Of a stretch of DNA of 11,047 bases, positions 1-6,381 are shown in pieces; position 1 is the stretch's first letter, and each line of letters opens with the position of its first letter. A program made the translations under genes and the position numbers. Source of the stretch: Clostridia bacterium (GTDB taxonomy: Bacteria > Bacillota > Clostridia > Oscillospirales > CAG-272); contig CAADYQ010000177.1 of NCBI GenBank assembly GCA_900753295.1, positions 1-11,047 on the forward strand. The letters are read 5' to 3'. The notes below the pieces were generated by a model. It saw nothing but the letters and a program-made list of their open reading frames with translations. It was not told where the DNA came from and searched no databases.

Positions 1-35
1 CCCGCTGTTATGAATGAACAGAAACGGAAATTGAT

Positions 36-968
36 ATGCTCGAATTTATACAGTCACTGCCGTCGCCGATAGCTCAGGGAATGATCTGGGGCATAATGGC
101 AATAGGTTTATACATTACATTCAAAATACTCGATCTTTCCGACCTGACGGTTGACGGCTCATTTGCCACCGGCGGGGCGGTTCTTGTTGTTCTGACGACC
201 TCCGGTGTAAACATATACCTTGCTACGTTCGCGGCTTTTCTTGCCGGATGCGCCGCAGGATTTGTCACCGGCATTTTTCATACCCGCTTCGGTATACCGG
301 CAATACTCGCGGGAATACTTACACAGCTCGGTCTCTATTCTATAAACCTCAGAATAATGTCCGGTCGCGCCAACCTGCCGATAAGCTGGCGTAATTACAG
401 CCTCATCGTGTCGTCAAAGACCGATGTACTTCCCCGCACCATCCTGGTGTGTGCACTGATAATCACCGCGCTGATAGGCATTCTTTACTGGTTCTTCGGG
501 ACCGAACTCGGCTTTTCCATCCGTTCGACCGGCTGCAACCAGGCTATGTCCCGTGCCAACGGAATAAACACCGATTCGCGCAAAATAATAGGACTTGTGC
601 TTTCCAACGGTATCGTTGCATTTTCCGGAGCGCTTCTGGCGCAGTTTCAGGGAAACGCCGATGTCAATATGGGGCGCGGAGCCATTGTCATAGGTCTTGC
701 CGCGGTGATCATAGGTGAGGTCATATTCTCAAAAATATTCGTAAACTTTGCACTCCGCCTTGTGTCCGCAGTCGTGGGCGCGATAGTTTATTACATCGTA
801 ATAGCGGCGGTCCTCAAGCTCGGTCTCAACGCCAACGACCTAAAGCTCTTCTCCGCTCTTATCGTCGCGGTCTTCCTGGCGGTCCCGCATTGGAAGAGTA
901 AAATTCGCCGTAAGACTGATAAAAAAGCTACCGACAGCGAAAAGAAAGGCGGCTCCGAAAATGTCTGA
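36..968 (+). CDS. ABC transporter permease, COG4120 type (unknown substrate, amino-acid-like)
   Basis: This is a 310-residue, strongly hydrophobic protein with about eight membrane segments, the membrane channel subunit of an ABC importer. It belongs by appearance to the branched-chain-amino-acid-like permease fold (BPD_transp_2), COG4120 branch. The motif DLTVDGSF near residues 35-42, just after the first membrane segment, is characteristic of that branch, and the charged tail (about residues 289-310, rich in Lys) is cytoplasmic. The next gene, a COG1101-type ATPase, starts inside its last codons (8-base overlap), so the two are translationally coupled. In relatives the third partner is a lipoprotein substrate-binding protein encoded just upstream; only 35 bases of that side are visible here. 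Some members (TrpXYZ of streptococci) carry tryptophan, but nothing in this window shows the substrate. The start at 36 has only a weak ribosome site (CGGAAA), as expected for a downstream gene in an operon. Confidence 0.9.
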   Translation: MLEFIQSLPSPIAQGMIWGIMAIGLYITFKILDLSDLTVDGSFATGGAVLVVLTTSGVNIYLATFAAFLAGCAAGFVTGIFHTRFGIPAILAGILTQLGLYSINLRIMSGRANLPISWRNYSLIVSSKTDVLPRTILVCALIITALIGILYWFFGTELGFSIRSTGCNQAMSRANGINTDSRKIIGLVLSNGIVAFSGALLAQFQGNADVNMGRGAIVIGLAAVIIGEVIFSKIFVNFALRLVSAVVGAIVYYIVIAAVLKLGLNANDLKLFSALIVAVFLAVPHWKSKIRRKTDKKATDSEKKGGSENV

Positions 969-1773
969 AAACAAACCCATGCTTGAAATAAAGGGCGTTC
1001 ACAAAACCTTTAACGCCGGAACGATAAACGAGAAAAAAGCATTGAGGGGAGTCGATCTCACGCTCAATGCGGGTGATTTTGTTACCGTTATAGGCGGCAA
1101 CGGCGCCGGCAAATCGACCATACTCAATCTGATAACGGGTGTCTTCCCCGCCGACTGCGGCTCGATAATCATTGACGGTGTGGATGTCACACGGCTTCCC
1201 GAGCACAAACGCGCAAAATACCTTGGACGCGTTTTCCAGGACCCCATGACAGGCACTGCTGCGGATATGCAGATAGAAGAAAACCTTGCTCTTGCGGCAA
1301 GGCGCGGAAAACGACGGACACTCATGAACGGCATATCGAAAAAGGAAAAGGAGCATTACCGCGAGCTTGTCAAAATGCTCGACCTCGGTCTTGAGGACCG
1401 GCTCACCGCAAAGGTGGGACTGTTGTCCGGCGGTCAGCGGCAGGCTATCACGCTCCTGATGGCTACAATGAACCACCCTAAAATACTTCTGCTTGATGAG
1501 CATACCGCAGCGCTGGACCCCCAGACGGCATCAAAAGTGCTAAAGCTGACCGACGAGCTTGTGCGCGACGGCAATATCACGACCCTTATGATAACGCACA
1601 ATATGAAGGACGCGATACGCCTCGGAAACAGACTTATAATGATGTATGACGGAAAGGTCATATATGATATCTCGGGCGAGGATAAGAAAAACCTGAAGGT
1701 CTCCGACCTGCTTGCGCTGTTTGAAAAAGCAAGCAACGGTGAATTCGCAAACGACAGAATGCTTCTGTCATAA
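961..1773 (+). CDS. ABC transporter ATP-binding protein, COG1101 type
   Basis: This 270-residue nucleotide-binding subunit powers the permease encoded immediately upstream. All ABC motifs are intact: Walker A GGNGAGKST (residues 45-53), Q-loop Gln93 in VFQDP, signature LSGGQ (155-159), Walker B ILLLDE (175-180) running into the HTAALDP stretch, and switch His213 in MITHNM. The DEHTAALDP wording and the MITHNMKDAI..GNRLIMM stretch after it are typical of the COG1101 branch (sometimes labelled PhnK-like in databases, although a role in phosphonate metabolism is not implied). The C-terminal LKVSDLLALF segment is also usual. It begins inside the permease gene and is followed within four bases of its stop by a long hairpin, so it is the last gene of the operon. 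The function as an importer ATPase is secure; the transported compound is unknown. Confidence 0.92.
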   Translation: MSENKPMLEIKGVHKTFNAGTINEKKALRGVDLTLNAGDFVTVIGGNGAGKSTILNLITGVFPADCGSIIIDGVDVTRLPEHKRAKYLGRVFQDPMTGTAADMQIEENLALAARRGKRRTLMNGISKKEKEHYRELVKMLDLGLEDRLTAKVGLLSGGQRQAITLLMATMNHPKILLLDEHTAALDPQTASKVLKLTDELVRDGNITTLMITHNMKDAIRLGNRLIMMYDGKVIYDISGEDKKNLKVSDLLALFEKASNGEFANDRMLLS

Positions 1774-1776
1774 ATC

Positions 1777-1819
1777 AACGTGGCTGTAAAAACTCATTTT
1801 GAGTTTTTACAGCCACGTT
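1777..1819. terminator. Perfect 20-bp hairpin after the ABC operon
   Basis: Two 20-base arms (1777-1796 and 1800-1819) are exact reverse complements around a three-base TTT loop. It begins three bases after the ATPase stop codon. No T-run follows on either strand, so it is not a textbook intrinsic terminator; it could stabilise the 3' end or act in both directions between the convergent ATPase and ksgA genes. Its GGCTGT...ACAGCC core recurs at 7858-7892. Confidence 0.6.
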
Positions 1820-1847
1820 AAAGTTGCCGAGGAAAGTTTGAGGATGG

Positions 1848-1879
1848 AGCCACACCACTGGACGTGCGGCTGCTTTTTT
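1848..1879 (+). terminator. Intrinsic terminator of the ABC operon
   Basis: Arms AGCCACAC (1848-1855) and GTGCGGCT (1864-1871), with one mismatch, surround an eight-base loop and are followed by GC and six T (1874-1879). The T-run overlaps the stop codon of the convergent ksgA gene. It is the likelier true terminator for plus-strand transcription, behind the hairpin at 1777-1819. Confidence 0.6.
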
Positions 1880-2744
1880 ATTTTATTATGCGCCGGTTTA
1901 TCTCATCCGAGAGTCGTACAAAATCCTCGGTAGACAAACGCTCGCCGCGTATATCCGCGCCGAAGCCGGCGCTTATGACAGCTTCGGTGAGTTGAGGCTT
2001 TGTAAGCTCTCCGAAGCCTGCCGCGAGCGCGTTCGGCAACGTCTTACGGCGCTGACCGAATGCCGCCCGCAGTGTGCGGAAAAATATCTCCTCGTTTTCC
2101 GGGACATACGGCTTTTCGCGGTACAGATCGATACGAACTACCGTTGAATCGACCTTGGGCGGCGGCAGGAATTTATCTGCCGTCACATCAAACAGCTTGT
2201 GTGTGACTCCGAAATAACCGAGATAAGCGGTCACGGAGCCGTATTCCGGTGTTCCGGGAGCGGCAACAAGTCTGTCGGCTACCTCAGACTGTATCATTAC
2301 GGTTATCGATCCGAACGGCAGACGGCTGTCGAGCAGCCCGAGAAGTATCGGCGTGGTTATATAATAAGGGAGATTGGCACATACGGAGACGCCTCCGCGC
2401 TCAAACGCCGGCGCCAAAAGCTCGCCGAGATCTGTTTTCATTATATCCGCGCAGACAAGCTTGACATTTTTGCAGTCGTCGAGCACATATCCGAGAAGCG
2501 GTATAAGTCCGCGGTCTATTTCCACGGCGATAATATTGTCATAGCGCATGGCAAGCTCACGCGTGAGCGCACCGGCACCAGCTCCTATCTCAAGCACGGT
2601 GTGCGGATCTCCGACTCCGCATGCATCGGCTATCCTTTCAACTGCGCTATGATCGGTGAGAAAGTTCTGCCCCCACTCTTTTCTGAAAGCGAGACCGAAT
2701 GTTGACATAAGCTCGCGCACATATCCGGCGTTACAAAGATCCAT
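1878..2744 (-). CDS. rsmA: 16S rRNA (adenine(1518)-N(6)/adenine(1519)-N(6))-dimethyltransferase KsgA/RsmA
   Basis: The enzyme uses S-adenosylmethionine to dimethylate two adjacent adenines in the 3' terminal hairpin of 16S rRNA during assembly of the small ribosomal subunit. At 288 residues it has the usual length. Visible landmarks are the N-terminal KEWGQNFLTD stretch (22-31), SAM-binding motif I LEIGAGAGALT (51-61), the catalytic motif NLPYYI (124-129), and the C-terminal FGQRRKTLPNAL (229-240), which is diagnostic for the family. The ATG at 2744 is preceded on the minus strand by AAGGA with eight bases of spacing, and a promoter lies about 110 bases upstream. It stands alone, convergent with the ABC operon. 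Loss of this gene typically gives kasugamycin resistance (established knowledge). The alternative name ksgA is equally used. Confidence 0.97.
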   Translation of the reverse strand: MDLCNAGYVRELMSTFGLAFRKEWGQNFLTDHSAVERIADACGVGDPHTVLEIGAGAGALTRELAMRYDNIIAVEIDRGLIPLLGYVLDDCKNVKLVCADIMKTDLGELLAPAFERGGVSVCANLPYYITTPILLGLLDSRLPFGSITVMIQSEVADRLVAAPGTPEYGSVTAYLGYFGVTHKLFDVTADKFLPPPKVDSTVVRIDLYREKPYVPENEEIFFRTLRAAFGQRRKTLPNALAAGFGELTKPQLTEAVISAGFGADIRGERLSTEDFVRLSDEINRRIIK

Positions 2745-2813
2745 ATTCCGATTCCTTTATTGTTATTGTTTGAAAAATATCGTGCGGTATTCCCCACCCG
2801 ACTGCGCGGATAT

Positions 2814-2848
2814 ATCGCGTGTCATAAAACGCGGTGTATCAACGCGAT
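2814..2848 (-). other. Inverted repeat at the 5' end of the ksgA leader
   Basis: ATCGCGT (2814-2820) and ACGCGAT (2842-2848) are seven-base exact reverse complements separated by 21 bases. They sit just behind the predicted ksgA transcription start (about 2845), so the transcript could fold into a hairpin at its 5' end, or the site could be an operator. No regulator is implied by the sequence. Confidence 0.3.
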
Positions 2849-2851
2849 GTT

Positions 2852-2880
2852 ATTATACAACAAAACAGCCGGTTAATCAA
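2852..2880 (-). promoter_or_regulatory. ksgA promoter
   Basis: Read on the minus strand, a perfect -10 TATAAT (2852-2857) lies 17 bases from a -35-like TTGATT (2875-2880, four of six consensus bases). This gives a leader of about 100 bases to the ksgA start codon. Confidence 0.6.
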
Positions 2881-2961
2881 GTCGTTTTGATACTTTGCCC
2901 CGGTCAATTTAAAATTTGCCGGAGATATAAAATCGAAAGCGCCGCCGGATGGCGTTTTGTC

Positions 2962-2990
2962 TTGACACCTGCGCGGACTTGTGTTATAAT
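2962..2990 (+). promoter_or_regulatory. csoR promoter (consensus sigma-A)
   Basis: A perfect -35 TTGACA (2962-2967), 17-base spacer and perfect -10 TATAAT (2985-2990) lie ahead of the CsoR-type gene. Such a strong promoter is normally kept under a repressor, in keeping with the operator that starts seven bases behind the -10. Confidence 0.9.
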
Positions 2991-2996
2991 TTACAT

Positions 2997-3012
2997 ATAC
3001 CCCTAACGGTAT
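2997..3012 (+). promoter_or_regulatory. CsoR-type operator 1 (csoR promoter)
   Basis: ATACC-N6-GGTAT pseudo-palindrome (ATACCCCTAACGGTAT) located at the expected transcription start and ending directly at the ribosome binding site. It resembles the GC-tract pseudo-palindromes bound by CsoR proteins of Bacillus and Listeria (established knowledge). The same pattern occurs twice more at 3364-3379 and 3389-3404. Confidence 0.8.
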
Positions 3013-3024
3013 GGAGGTAATGAA

Positions 3025-3300
3025 ATGAAACAGTGTATGGATTCCGAGAACCTGCACCGCAGGCTCAAAAAAATCATCGGGCAGATACAGGCGATAGACC
3101 GGATGGTGGATGAAGATATTCCCTGCGAGGACATTCTCTCGCAGATCAATGCGGCAAGGTCGGCACTCAACGGTTGCGGCAAGGTAGTGCTGGAGGGACA
3201 CATCAAGCATTGTGTCAAGGACGGCATCGAGCACGGCGACGCGGATAAGACCATCGAGAGCTTCACAAAGGCGGTCGAGCGCTTTGCAAACATGCAGTAA
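3025..3300 (+). CDS. csoR: CsoR-family copper-sensing transcriptional repressor
   Basis: This 91-residue, all-helical protein belongs to the CsoR/RcnR (DUF156) family of metal-sensing repressors, which bind operator DNA as oligomers and release it when loaded with metal. The family start is clear in RRLKKIIGQIQAIDRM (12-27). The Cu(I) ligands of CsoR are all present with correct spacing: Cys34 (in DIPCEDIL), His59 and Cys63 (in GHIKHC), matching Cys36, His61 and Cys65 of the Mycobacterium tuberculosis protein. This pattern favours copper sensing over RcnR (nickel/cobalt) or CstR (persulfide). GGAGG at 3013-3017 with seven bases of spacing supports the ATG at 3025. It has its own strong promoter with an operator, hence likely autorepression, and its own terminator, so the metal ATPase downstream is a separate transcript. 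Confidence 0.93.
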   Translation: MKQCMDSENLHRRLKKIIGQIQAIDRMVDEDIPCEDILSQINAARSALNGCGKVVLEGHIKHCVKDGIEHGDADKTIESFTKAVERFANMQ

Positions 3301-3312
3301 AACGATATTTTC

Positions 3313-3343
3313 AAAAAAGGTAGCGAAAAAAGCTGCCTTTTTT
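3313..3343 (+). terminator. csoR intrinsic terminator
   Basis: Arms 3313-3324 (six A then GGTAGC) and 3332-3343 (GCTGCC then six T) pair with one G-U, around a seven-base A-rich loop. It separates the csoR and ATPase transcripts. Confidence 0.85.
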
Positions 3344-3353
3344 GTTTTCCCCC

Positions 3354-3382
3354 TTGGTAAGTGATACCCACCGGGGTATAAT
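3354..3382 (+). promoter_or_regulatory. Promoter of the metal ATPase gene
   Basis: A perfect -10 TATAAT (3377-3382) lies 17 bases behind a -35-like TTGGTA (3354-3359, four of six). The -10 and spacer are overlapped by operator 2, and operator 3 covers the expected start of transcription. Confidence 0.75.
3364..3379 (+). promoter_or_regulatory. CsoR-type operator 2 (ATPase promoter, overlapping -10)
   Basis: ATACCCACCGGGGTAT is a near-perfect palindrome (ATACCC / ACCG / GGGTAT). It overlaps the spacer and the first three bases of the -10 box, so a bound repressor would exclude RNA polymerase. Confidence 0.8.
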
Positions 3383-3388
3383 ATACAT

Positions 3389-3404
3389 ATACCCCCTATG
3401 GTAT
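3389..3404 (+). promoter_or_regulatory. CsoR-type operator 3 (ATPase transcription start)
   Basis: ATACCCCCTATGGTAT fits ATACC-N6-GGTAT and starts seven bases after the -10, exactly the offset of operator 1 in the csoR promoter. Both are preceded by the same ACAT bases. Confidence 0.8.
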
Positions 3405-3419
3405 GAAAGGAGCTTGTTC

Positions 3420-5291
3420 ATGAAACAAGTTATGAAAAAGCTGGAGCATCTTCTGTCGCTCGGCGGAATCAAAAAGGATATTGTCCTGCTTGCGATCTCG
3501 GGCATCGCAGTCGTATGCAGTCTTTTGAAATTTCAGCCGTTTCCGTTTGATATGGCGTGGATCGCGATCATTCTCTGCGGTCTGCCCATCATTCTGGAAG
3601 CGATCATCGGGCTTGTCACCGCGTTTGATATCAAAGCGGATGTGCTTGCGTCTCTTGCGCTGATCGCGTCGGTCTGCATCGGTGAGGATTTTGCGGCGGG
3701 CGAGGTCGCGGTCATCATGCAGCTCGGTGCCCTGCTGGAGGAACTGACCGTGGCACGAGCGCGTGCCGGAATCGAAAAGCTGGTTCATCTGACGCCGCAG
3801 ACCGCGCGGGTTCTGTGCGACGGCAAGGAAGAAATCATCCCCGCCGAACAGGTCATGGTCGGTGACCGTATCCGCGTCTTGCCCGGCGAGAGCGTCCCTG
3901 TTGACGGTGTGATTATATCGGGACAGACTTCGGTCAATCAGGCGGTCATGACAGGCGAATCCCTCCCTGTTGACAAGACGGTCGGCGACACGGTATCAAG
4001 CGGTACGGTCAATCAATTTGGAGCCTTTGAGATGGAGGCTACCAAGGTCGGCGAGGACAGTTCCATTCAGCGTATGATCCGTCTTGTGCAGTCGGCTGAT
4101 GCGGGCAAAGCGAAGATCGTCGGGCTTGCCGACAGGTGGGCGACATGGATCGTGGTCATTGCGCTCTCCGCTGCTGGGCTGACATGGCTTATCACGGGAC
4201 AAATCATCCGTGCGGTCACGATTCTCGTTGTGTTCTGCCCCTGCGCGTTGGTGCTTGCAACTCCCACGGCGATCATGGCGGCGATCGGAAACGCCACAAA
4301 GCACGGATTCCTCGTACGCGAGGGCGACGCGCTGGAGCGGCTTTCAAAAGCCAAGGTAATCGCATTTGACAAAACCGGCACACTGACCTACGGAACACCC
4401 GAAGTCGTCGCGGCGGAAAGCGTTTCAAAGTCTTTCGACAAGGACGAAATCTACCGTGTTGCGGCATCGGCGGAACAGTTTTCCGAGCATCCTCTTGGAA
4501 AAGCAATCGTCGGTTGCTACAAAAAGACCTGTGCCGTCCCTGCCTCGGCGACCGATTTCAGCATGATTCCCGGGCGCGGTGTCTGTGCCGTGGTGGACGG
4601 CAAAACCATCTTTGCAGGCAATCCCAAGTTGCTTTCAGAGAACGGTATCATCATGACGCCGCCAAGCGATGCAGTGAATTATCTTAGCCGCGGCTGCACA
4701 GTCACTTATGTAGCGATAGACGGGCAGTTTGCAGGATATCTCGCGCTTTCCGACACATTGCGTGGGGAAAGTGCCGCCACGGTCGATTCCCTCACCCGCC
4801 TCGGCGTACAGCCCGTGCTTCTCACAGGCGACAACGAAAACGCCGCGAAAGCCATTGCAGGCAAGCTTCATATCGGCGAGGTGCGTGCAAACTGTCTGCC
4901 CGAGGACAAACTGAAATACATTGGCGAATATCAGGGCAAAAACCTGCCTGTCTGCATGATAGGCGACGGCGTGAACGATGCTCCCGCGCTCAAAAAAGCC
5001 GATGTGGGCATTGCGATGGGCGGTGTGGGCAGTGACATTGCCGTGGATGCGGCGGATATCGCCCTCGTGGATGACGAAGTGAAGGAGCTTCCGCACCTTG
5101 TGGCGCTTTCAAAGCGCATGATGACCACCATCAAGCTCAATATGACATTTTCCATGACGCTTAATTTCGTAGCAATAGCACTCGCGATCATCGGCACTCT
5201 GAATCCCGTCGTCGGTGCGCTCGTACATAACGCAGGCTCGGTGCTTGTTATCACAAACTCGGCATTATTATTGAAATGGAGGAAAAAATAA
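3420..5291 (+). CDS. P1B-type heavy-metal-translocating ATPase, no N-terminal metal-binding domain
   Basis: This 623-residue membrane pump uses ATP to export a metal ion. All catalytic parts are present: actuator-domain TGES (178-181), the intramembrane metal motif CPC (273-275), phosphorylated Asp317 in DKTGTLT, HP dipeptide (His357-Pro358), TGDN (469-472) and hinge GDGVND (515-520). It is shorter than typical CopA because it has no N-terminal CxxC metal-binding domain. The last two helices do not carry the copper signature (YN, then MxxSS): they read LNMTFSMTLNF and HNAGS (603-607), so the Lys and Asp of Zn/Cd pumps are both Asn here. Regulation by a CsoR-type protein argues for copper, the helices leave it open. 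The reading frame is open back to 3342, but the ATG at 3420 has AAAGGAG seven bases ahead and lies behind the promoter, so it is preferred. Its stop overlaps the next start (TAATG). Confidence 0.93.
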   Translation: MKQVMKKLEHLLSLGGIKKDIVLLAISGIAVVCSLLKFQPFPFDMAWIAIILCGLPIILEAIIGLVTAFDIKADVLASLALIASVCIGEDFAAGEVAVIMQLGALLEELTVARARAGIEKLVHLTPQTARVLCDGKEEIIPAEQVMVGDRIRVLPGESVPVDGVIISGQTSVNQAVMTGESLPVDKTVGDTVSSGTVNQFGAFEMEATKVGEDSSIQRMIRLVQSADAGKAKIVGLADRWATWIVVIALSAAGLTWLITGQIIRAVTILVVFCPCALVLATPTAIMAAIGNATKHGFLVREGDALERLSKAKVIAFDKTGTLTYGTPEVVAAESVSKSFDKDEIYRVAASAEQFSEHPLGKAIVGCYKKTCAVPASATDFSMIPGRGVCAVVDGKTIFAGNPKLLSENGIIMTPPSDAVNYLSRGCTVTYVAIDGQFAGYLALSDTLRGESAATVDSLTRLGVQPVLLTGDNENAAKAIAGKLHIGEVRANCLPEDKLKYIGEYQGKNLPVCMIGDGVNDAPALKKADVGIAMGGVGSDIAVDAADIALVDDEVKELPHLVALSKRMMTTIKLNMTFSMTLNFVAIALAIIGTLNPVVGALVHNAGSVLVITNSALLLKWRKK

Positions 5292-5449
5292 TGGCAGTCA
5301 AAATCATCGGTCTTATCATCGGAGTTCTTGTTCTCGGAGCAGGTATTTATTATCTGGCGAAAGAAAAGCATGATCCGGAGTACCTGTACCGAGCAGGCAA
5401 AAAGGGACCTTCAGCATCACGCCAGACCTGCGCTTGCTACATTGCCTGA
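5291..5449 (+). CDS. Small single-span membrane protein, probably truncated and frame-ended by a deletion
   Basis: A 52-residue frame starts at an ATG that overlaps the ATPase stop by one base and is served by GGAGG (5278-5282, eight bases away), so it is very likely translated in coupling with the pump. The first 21 residues form one membrane helix (IIGLIIGVLVLGAGIYYL), followed by charged AKEKHDPE. After about residue 30 the sequence (YLYRAGKKGPSASRQ, then Cys-rich CACYIA) looks unlike a natural continuation. The same DNA, read one frame over, encodes flavodoxin. The simplest reading is that an originally longer small membrane protein lost its 3' part and now reads out of frame into a flavodoxin remnant. 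Small membrane proteins next to metal pumps are common, but I cannot name this one. Confidence 0.55.
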   Translation: MAVKIIGLIIGVLVLGAGIYYLAKEKHDPEYLYRAGKKGPSASRQTCACYIA

Positions 5450-5726
5450 AAATTTCGAAGACTATGACGAGATATACCTCGGCTATCCGAATTATTGGGG
5501 CACTATGCCCATGGCTGTTTACACATTTCTTGAGCGCTTCGATTTTACAGTCAAAACGATCCATCCCTTCTGCACGCACGAAGGCAGCGGGCTGTCCGGA
5601 ACGGTAAACGATATCCGCCAAGCAGCCAAAGGCGCGTCCGTCTCAATGGGACTTGCCGTTTGCGGCAGTTATGTTGACAAAGCCGAGCCTGAGATATCTG
5701 AATGGGTGCATGAGGTGCAATACTGA
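5370..5726 (+). pseudogene. Flavodoxin remnant, 5'-truncated
   Basis: From about 5382 this frame encodes the C-terminal two thirds of a flavodoxin (Flavodoxin_4-like): EQAKRDLQHHARPAL, then DYDEIYLGYPNYWGTMP, TFLERFDF and FCTHEGSGL, all recognisable as the strand after the first helix, the aromatic FMN loop and the second FMN loop. The N-terminal strand and phosphate-binding loop (normally S/T-x-T-G-N-T near residue 10) are absent, so FMN could not be held normally. An ATG at 5370 gives 118 residues against roughly 150-160 for an intact protein, and it has no good ribosome site. The frame overlaps the small membrane protein upstream. I infer a deletion that removed the flavodoxin start together with the end of the preceding gene. 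Whether a shortened protein is still made is unknown. Confidence 0.75.
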
Positions 5727-5754
5727 AATTCAATTGCTTCCGATCACGAGCACC

Positions 5755-5793
5755 AACGCCCCGAGCTCTCCTTGCGTGAGCTCGGGCGTTTTT
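5755..5793 (+). terminator. Terminator after the metal-ATPase transcript
   Basis: A strong GC hairpin: AACGCC-C-CCGAGCTC (5755-5768, one bulged C) pairs with GAGCTCGGGCGTT (5778-5790) around a nine-base loop, and runs into TTTTT (5789-5793). Confidence 0.88.
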
Positions 5794-5847
5794 GTGTGAT
5801 CCAGCCGGTTTTGAAGTATCATCGGCATTTTGACCGCTTCACAACAC

Positions 5848-5868
5848 AAAAACGATAAGCCGTGCTTA
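5848..5868 (-). terminator. Weak terminator for the HD-domain gene
   Basis: On the minus strand TAAGC-ACG-GCTTA (5856-5868) is a five-pair hairpin followed three bases later by TTTTT (5848-5852), just beyond the stop of the HD-domain gene. The short stem makes this a weak call. Confidence 0.35.
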
Positions 5869-5871
5869 CGT

Positions 5872-6360
5872 TCAACCCTTCAAATATATACTTTCCAAAA
5901 GGCGAAGTCCCGCGCTTGTGCGGAAAAATTGTTTTTTCGCACTTTCTATCGCTGATTTTGAGTACCCGCTCTCACCGGCATTGACCAGAAAATCTGCCTC
6001 AAGCAGTATCCGATAGTCAATACCGTCTACATCCGTGTATGTGTGATGGTGAGACACGAGCCATGAAATACGCTCGACATCCGCATCACAGTCCTCTCCT
6101 GCGAAAAATGCCGCAACAAGCGGTGCGCTCTCCAGCTCCTGATGTTTCCCGTTGGTATCTCCGTATTTTTCACGGCACAGCGGACAGGAAATATCATGCA
6201 CCACCGCGGCAAGCTCAAGCGTTTCCTGCGTGCGCGCATCAAGCCCTTCCTGTTCACCGATATTTTTAGCAAATGCCCACACCTTGAGGAAATGATTGAT
6301 ATCATGCAGATCGCCTTTATAAAAGTCGATCATCTTTTCGATCGCGTCTGGAACTTTCAT
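5872..6360 (-). CDS. HD-domain metal-dependent hydrolase (substrate unknown)
   Basis: This 162-residue protein has the HD-superfamily metal site: His23 (NHFLKV), His55-Asp56 (VVHDIS), the triple histidine 104-106 (SHHHTYTD) and Asp123 (EADFLVN). Members of this superfamily hydrolyse phosphate esters or nucleotides; the substrate here cannot be told. The stretch KYGDTNGKHQELE (66-78) resembles a clostridial subgroup of small stand-alone HD proteins, and a CPLC pair of cysteines (59 and 62) directly follows the HD dipeptide. Translation is assigned from the ATG at 6360, eight bases behind AAAGGA; a TTG at 6366 in the same frame sits too close to that site. It lies 21 bases downstream of the ogt-type gene, so the two are very likely one transcript. 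Confidence 0.88.
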   Translation of the reverse strand: MKVPDAIEKMIDFYKGDLHDINHFLKVWAFAKNIGEQEGLDARTQETLELAAVVHDISCPLCREKYGDTNGKHQELESAPLVAAFFAGEDCDADVERISWLVSHHHTYTDVDGIDYRILLEADFLVNAGESGYSKSAIESAKKQFFRTSAGLRLLESIYLKG

Positions 6361-6381
6361 AATCAAATTCCTTTCAAAACG

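Noticed and set aside
1..35. End of an upstream substrate-binding protein gene.
   Set aside because: Stops exist in two frames (TGA at 11-13 and 15-17), but a few codons are too little to assign a frame or product.
928..1503. Long minus-strand frame opposite the ABC ATPase, and similar antisense frames over ksgA, the metal ATPase and the exporter.
   Set aside because: They lie opposite genes with complete family motifs, have biased composition and no ribosome sites: shadows of the real genes.
2935..2959. Hairpin-like AAAGCGCC...GGCGTTTT just ahead of the csoR promoter as a terminator.
   Set aside because: No plus-strand gene ends upstream of it, the stem is short and the T-run is only four bases.
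3342..3419. N-terminal extension of the metal ATPase to an upstream ATG at 3342.
   Set aside because: It would lie over the csoR terminator, the ATPase promoter and both operators; the ATG at 3420 has a proper ribosome site.
3003..3788. Minus-strand frames across csoR and the start of the ATPase.
   Set aside because: They overlap the intact CsoR and ATPase frames, as well as promoters and operators, and encode no recognisable domain.
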